The translations under genes and the position numbers were made by a program. A stretch of DNA of 64,000 bases from UBA6107 sp964459385 (GTDB lineage Bacteria; Chloroflexota; Anaerolineae; Anaerolineales; Anaerolineaceae), in the NCBI GenBank assembly GCA_964459385.1, contig CAYWLG010000007.1, positions 1-64,000 of the forward strand, in the 5' to 3' direction. The notes under the pieces are model-generated. The model saw only the letters and a list, made by a program, of their open reading frames with translations, was not told the DNA's origin and ran no database searches. Below, piece after piece: positions 61,383 through 64,000 of this stretch (its first letter is position 1; every line of letters begins with the position of its first letter).

Positions 61383-62312
61383 AGGCTGGAGTTGGATCAC
61401 CTGGCTGGAAAGCGCAACATCCAAAAAGGGAGTTTTATCCATAATTTGGCGAATGGTGAGCCTTACCGGAGTTTGCTCTGCCACTGAGTATTCGAGATCA
61501 AACGAGAAAGAAACATAGTCTTCTCCTTGAGGCAGCATTTTGTGGATGACCTGCCTGGAGGCGACGATGGCGCCGTTGGGCTTTATGAGTTCAACGATCA
61601 GTGGGCTGTCACTGTAAGGGTGGAGGAATCCTTCAACATGCAAAACGCCGCTCTTGACCGCTGCATTGGCGGCCGGTTTGCTGATCACGATCGGTTCATC
61701 CTGAAAAGTGGGCACCTCGATCTCGGAATCGCCCACCTGAATGAGCAGCAGGGGGAGGCTGTTGAGGGCAATGCGCCTGCCATATTCATCAAAGGTGGTC
61801 AAGGTCAGTAAAGACGATTCAGCGCCGCTGTTGATCTCAAAGGGAACCCGGGAAGAAAACGACACCCAACCCGAATCGGGAACCGATAATTGGATCAGTT
61901 GGTCAGCCATCAACCGCCCATCTTCGCCAAACAACTGCAAAGTGATCTTGCCGTGATCGCCCGGGAAGGCAAATGCCTTGAGGTTAATGGGCGAAGAGAT
62001 CTTGGAATTTGGGCCGGGGCTGTAGATGTTCAGGGTCGCCGCCGGAAATTCCTGCCCAAGAAAAGACTCGACCGGCTCACTGGGTGAGGGGGCGACCGTC
62101 GGTTGTTCGAGCACGATGGGCGTTTTCTGCTGAATTTCTGCTGTTACAGGCAGGGGGCCATCTTGCGGTAGCGCGAGTGGGGTGGAAGTGGCCGTTGCTT
62201 CGGGTGAAGCGGTGAAAGTGGGCTCGCTGGCGACGGCTGTTTTGGAACATCCGACAAGAAAGATTAATGAAAAGACGAAAATGAGGGCAAAAAGGCGCTT
62301 GTTTTGAGGCAT
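61380..62312 (-). CDS. Lipoprotein with Ig-like domains
   Basis: This secreted lipoprotein has 310 residues. The signal peptide ends in LVGCS. A Thr/Pro linker (about 25-90) leads to two beta-sandwich-like units (about 95-190 and 205-305). Motifs such as IYSPGPNSKISSPINLKAFAF and PAANAAVKSGVLHVEGF resemble Gmad2-type immunoglobulin-like domains of surface proteins. No catalytic motif is seen. The gene is monocistronic, with a weak ribosome site before the ATG. Confidence 0.75.
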   Translation of the reverse strand: MPQNKRLFALIFVFSLIFLVGCSKTAVASEPTFTASPEATATSTPLALPQDGPLPVTAEIQQKTPIVLEQPTVAPSPSEPVESFLGQEFPAATLNIYSPGPNSKISSPINLKAFAFPGDHGKITLQLFGEDGRLMADQLIQLSVPDSGWVSFSSRVPFEINSGAESSLLTLTTFDEYGRRIALNSLPLLLIQVGDSEIEVPTFQDEPIVISKPAANAAVKSGVLHVEGFLHPYSDSPLIVELIKPNGAIVASRQVIHKMLPQGEDYVSFSFDLEYSVAEQTPVRLTIRQIMDKTPFLDVALSSQVIQLQP

Positions 62313-62335
62313 AGTACGATTTTACATCCTGTTAT

Positions 62336-62374
62336 TAAAAAGACAGGGGCACGATGGTTTTCTTCGTGCCCCTG
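62336..62374 (-). terminator. Terminator of the carboxypeptidase gene
   Basis: CAGGGGCACGA (62344-62354) pairs with TCGTGCCCCTG (62364-62374). A T tract follows on the minus strand. Confidence 0.85.
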
Positions 62375-62389
62375 CGCTGTAATCAAGAG

Positions 62390-63892
62390 CTACAGACCGT
62401 AAATATCCGTGAATTTCTGCGTGAGGTAACGCATGTAGGGTTCGGGGCTGATGCCGACACCGGTAATGCGTTTGACCATCACCTGCGGCTCAAACTTGGC
62501 GCCGTGGCGGTGCAGGTTGGCGCGCAGCCAGGCCAGCATCTCATCGAACTTGCCGCGTTCGATCTGGCTTTCGAGGTCGGGGATGGCTTGATTGAGCTTC
62601 TCCCAGATTTGGGCAGAGATGAGGTTACCCAGGGCATAAGTGGGGAAGTAGCCAAAGAGGCCGCTTGACCAGTGCACATCTTGCAGTACCCCTTCGCGAT
62701 TGGTGGGGGGCACGATGCCCAAATAATCCTGCATGCGGCTGTTCCAGGCTTCGGGCAGGTCTTTGACGGCCAGAGAGCCTTCCATGAGCGCAATCTCAAG
62801 CTCGAGGCGCAGCATGATGTGCAGGTTGTAGGTGGCTTCATCAGCTTCCACACGGATGAGAGAAGGCTCCACCTTATTGATGCCTTTGTAAAAGGCTTCT
62901 TCAGAAATCCCGTTCAATTGAGATGGGAAGATGGCCTTGAGCTTGGGGTAGAAGAACTTCCAGAAGGGGCGGGAACGGCCGACGAGGTTTTCCCACATGC
63001 GCGATTGTGATTCGTGCAGGGCCATTGAGGCGCCTGTTGCCAGAGGATAACGGCGCAGTGAGGTGCCGATGCCCTGTTCGTACATGGCATGACCGCCTTC
63101 GTGCATGGTGCTGAAGAGCGCTGAAGCAGCCCGTTCCTTATCGAAACGGGTGGTGATGCGCACATCATCAATACCAAAACTGGTGGTGAAGGGGTGCACC
63201 GATTTATCCTGGCGGCCGCGATTCCAATCGAAACCGAAATGGGTGATCACGTCCACACCAAAATCCCACTGGCCTTTTTCGTCGTAGGGAATGTGCAGGA
63301 AATCATCATTGACCTGAGGGCGTCCGGCAATGGCCTTGAGCAGTTCCACCTGCTGCGGGCGCAGCTTGGAGAAGATCTCGATCACTTCTTTGGTCTTCAA
63401 ACCCGGTTCAAAATCATCAAGAAGCGGATCATATACATGCTCATAGGGCTTGAAATAAGCGGCATACTCGCGTCGCAATTCGACGATCTTTTCGAGCTCG
63501 GGTTGGAAGAATTTAAAATCATCCTTCTCACGGGCCTTTTCCCAGGCACTTTCGGCCATCGTGGTCACGCGGGCGAATTCAGCAACTTTTTCGGTGGGTA
63601 CTTTGGTCTGTTTTTCGTAATCATGCGCGGTGCGCAGGACCAAACAGGCATCATCAGATTCGGGGTCCATCTGGGCGGCGGCGGGTTTTAGCTCATCGAG
63701 CAACTTGCCCATTTCATCTGAGGTGAACATATCGTGGCTGAGCCCGGCCAGCGTGCCCAGAATGTTGCCGCGATCTTCAGCTCCGCCGCGGGGCATATAT
63801 ACCTGCTGATCCCAGCCTACCAGCGCGCTGGCACGGCCAAGGTCGGCAAGTTGAGCCAATTTTTGTTTAAGTAGATTGAGCTTTTCTTCCAT
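62390..63892 (-). CDS. M32-family metallocarboxypeptidase
   Basis: This protein of 500 residues has the gluzincin HExxH (TMHEGGHAMYEQGIG) and the M32 pattern GASMALHESQSRMWEN that follows it, along with the HPF motif (VHPFTTSFG). Such enzymes, like Thermus carboxypeptidase, remove C-terminal residues from peptides with a bound metal. It is cytosolic: no signal peptide. CTAGGAGAG precedes the ATG. A partial gene ends 34 bp upstream on the same strand. Confidence 0.95.
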   Translation of the reverse strand: MEEKLNLLKQKLAQLADLGRASALVGWDQQVYMPRGGAEDRGNILGTLAGLSHDMFTSDEMGKLLDELKPAAAQMDPESDDACLVLRTAHDYEKQTKVPTEKVAEFARVTTMAESAWEKAREKDDFKFFQPELEKIVELRREYAAYFKPYEHVYDPLLDDFEPGLKTKEVIEIFSKLRPQQVELLKAIAGRPQVNDDFLHIPYDEKGQWDFGVDVITHFGFDWNRGRQDKSVHPFTTSFGIDDVRITTRFDKERAASALFSTMHEGGHAMYEQGIGTSLRRYPLATGASMALHESQSRMWENLVGRSRPFWKFFYPKLKAIFPSQLNGISEEAFYKGINKVEPSLIRVEADEATYNLHIMLRLELEIALMEGSLAVKDLPEAWNSRMQDYLGIVPPTNREGVLQDVHWSSGLFGYFPTYALGNLISAQIWEKLNQAIPDLESQIERGKFDEMLAWLRANLHRHGAKFEPQVMVKRITGVGISPEPYMRYLTQKFTDIYGL

Positions 63893-63925
63893 CTAATAAC
63901 TCTCCTAGAGTTTCACGAAAAATAA

Positions 63926-64000
63926 TTAAGCGACTTTCCAGCGTAAGGGCTTTCCTTCAAGCGCGGCCAGCACCTCTTCAGAAATATCATGCGCTGCGCG
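63926..64000 (-). CDS. C-terminal fragment, possibly a D-2-hydroxyacid dehydrogenase
   Basis: Only the last 24 codons are in the window: they read AAHDISEEVLAALEGKPLRW and three more residues before TAA at 63926. The run resembles the final helix of D-3-phosphoglycerate dehydrogenase catalytic domains (A-x-x-V-x-x-x-L-x-G-x-P). This is a weak basis, and other products are possible. The gene continues beyond the right edge. Confidence 0.4.
   Translation of the reverse strand, partial: RAAHDISEEVLAALEGKPLRWKVA

Overview
The window looks like a chromosomal segment of a free-living anaerobic or facultative bacterium of the Chloroflexota, most likely class Anaerolineae. This is inferred from the gene set: lipoproteins with long Thr/Pro linkers, a NurA-HerA pair with a small protein between them, a pyruvate:ferredoxin oxidoreductase, a trimeric [FeFe] hydrogenase, DUF4173 and DUF2089 proteins, a stand-alone SagB-type oxidoreductase and a sortase without obvious substrates. 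No taxonomic search could be run. Almost all of the window is densely packed housekeeping and envelope genes. Three AT-richer patches (about 18.2-19.5 kb, 41.6-43.3 kb and 59.0-59.15 kb) stand out.

Layout: 0-1.5 kb holds the end of an rrn operon (23S 3' end, 5S, terminator), a DUF4190 protein, then rpsU-infA behind an apparent attenuator leader. 1.5-10 kb holds nifJ, a Nudix hydrolase, a LysM lipoprotein, a DNPH1-like nucleotide hydrolase, a class B J-protein with an apparently leaderless promoter, an HtrA protease and a coiled-coil membrane protein. 10-13.2 kb is murJ-GNAT-SagB. 13.2-23 kb (minus strand) is dnaE-pfkA, a PD-(D/E)XK-like orphan, and a coupled set of GT39-like glycosyltransferase, small membrane protein and CYTH protein. 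23-27.7 kb is gatC-gatA-(CAP lipoprotein)-gatB. 27.7-31 kb is a HIT protein and an ABC-2 exporter.

31-41.6 kb holds a NarL-type response regulator lacking its phospho-acceptor Asp, a four-CBS protein, a NitT/TauT-type ABC importer placed 40 bp upstream of hydC-hydB-hydA (NADH/ferredoxin-linked [FeFe] hydrogenase, which would recycle the reduced ferredoxin made by NifJ), then xseA-xseB-DUF212. 41.6-43.3 kb is a broken GxxExxY gene bounded by inverted CACAGAGG-type repeats and split by a roughly 1.2 kb insert carrying a zinc-ribbon protein. 43.3-46.8 kb is nurA, a putative HAS-barrel protein and herA (DNA end resection).

47-64 kb holds an FmdB-type zinc ribbon, a DUF4173 protein, ATL plus ADP-ribosylglycohydrolase, tandem tRNA-flank-like repeats beside tRNA-Lys(TTT), a class V aminotransferase, a sortase, a HAD phosphatase, a Zn-type and a Mn-type CDF transporter (the latter behind a structured leader), an HD-GYP protein, DUF2089 and a SHOCT-like protein with a possible AUA start, an MFS exporter, an M32 carboxypeptidase and a gene fragment at the right edge. 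I found no transposase, integrase, CRISPR array or prophage. The most unusual items are the split GxxExxY module, the rpsU and mntE-like leaders, the degenerate response regulator, the tRNA-flank repeats and the non-standard start codon.
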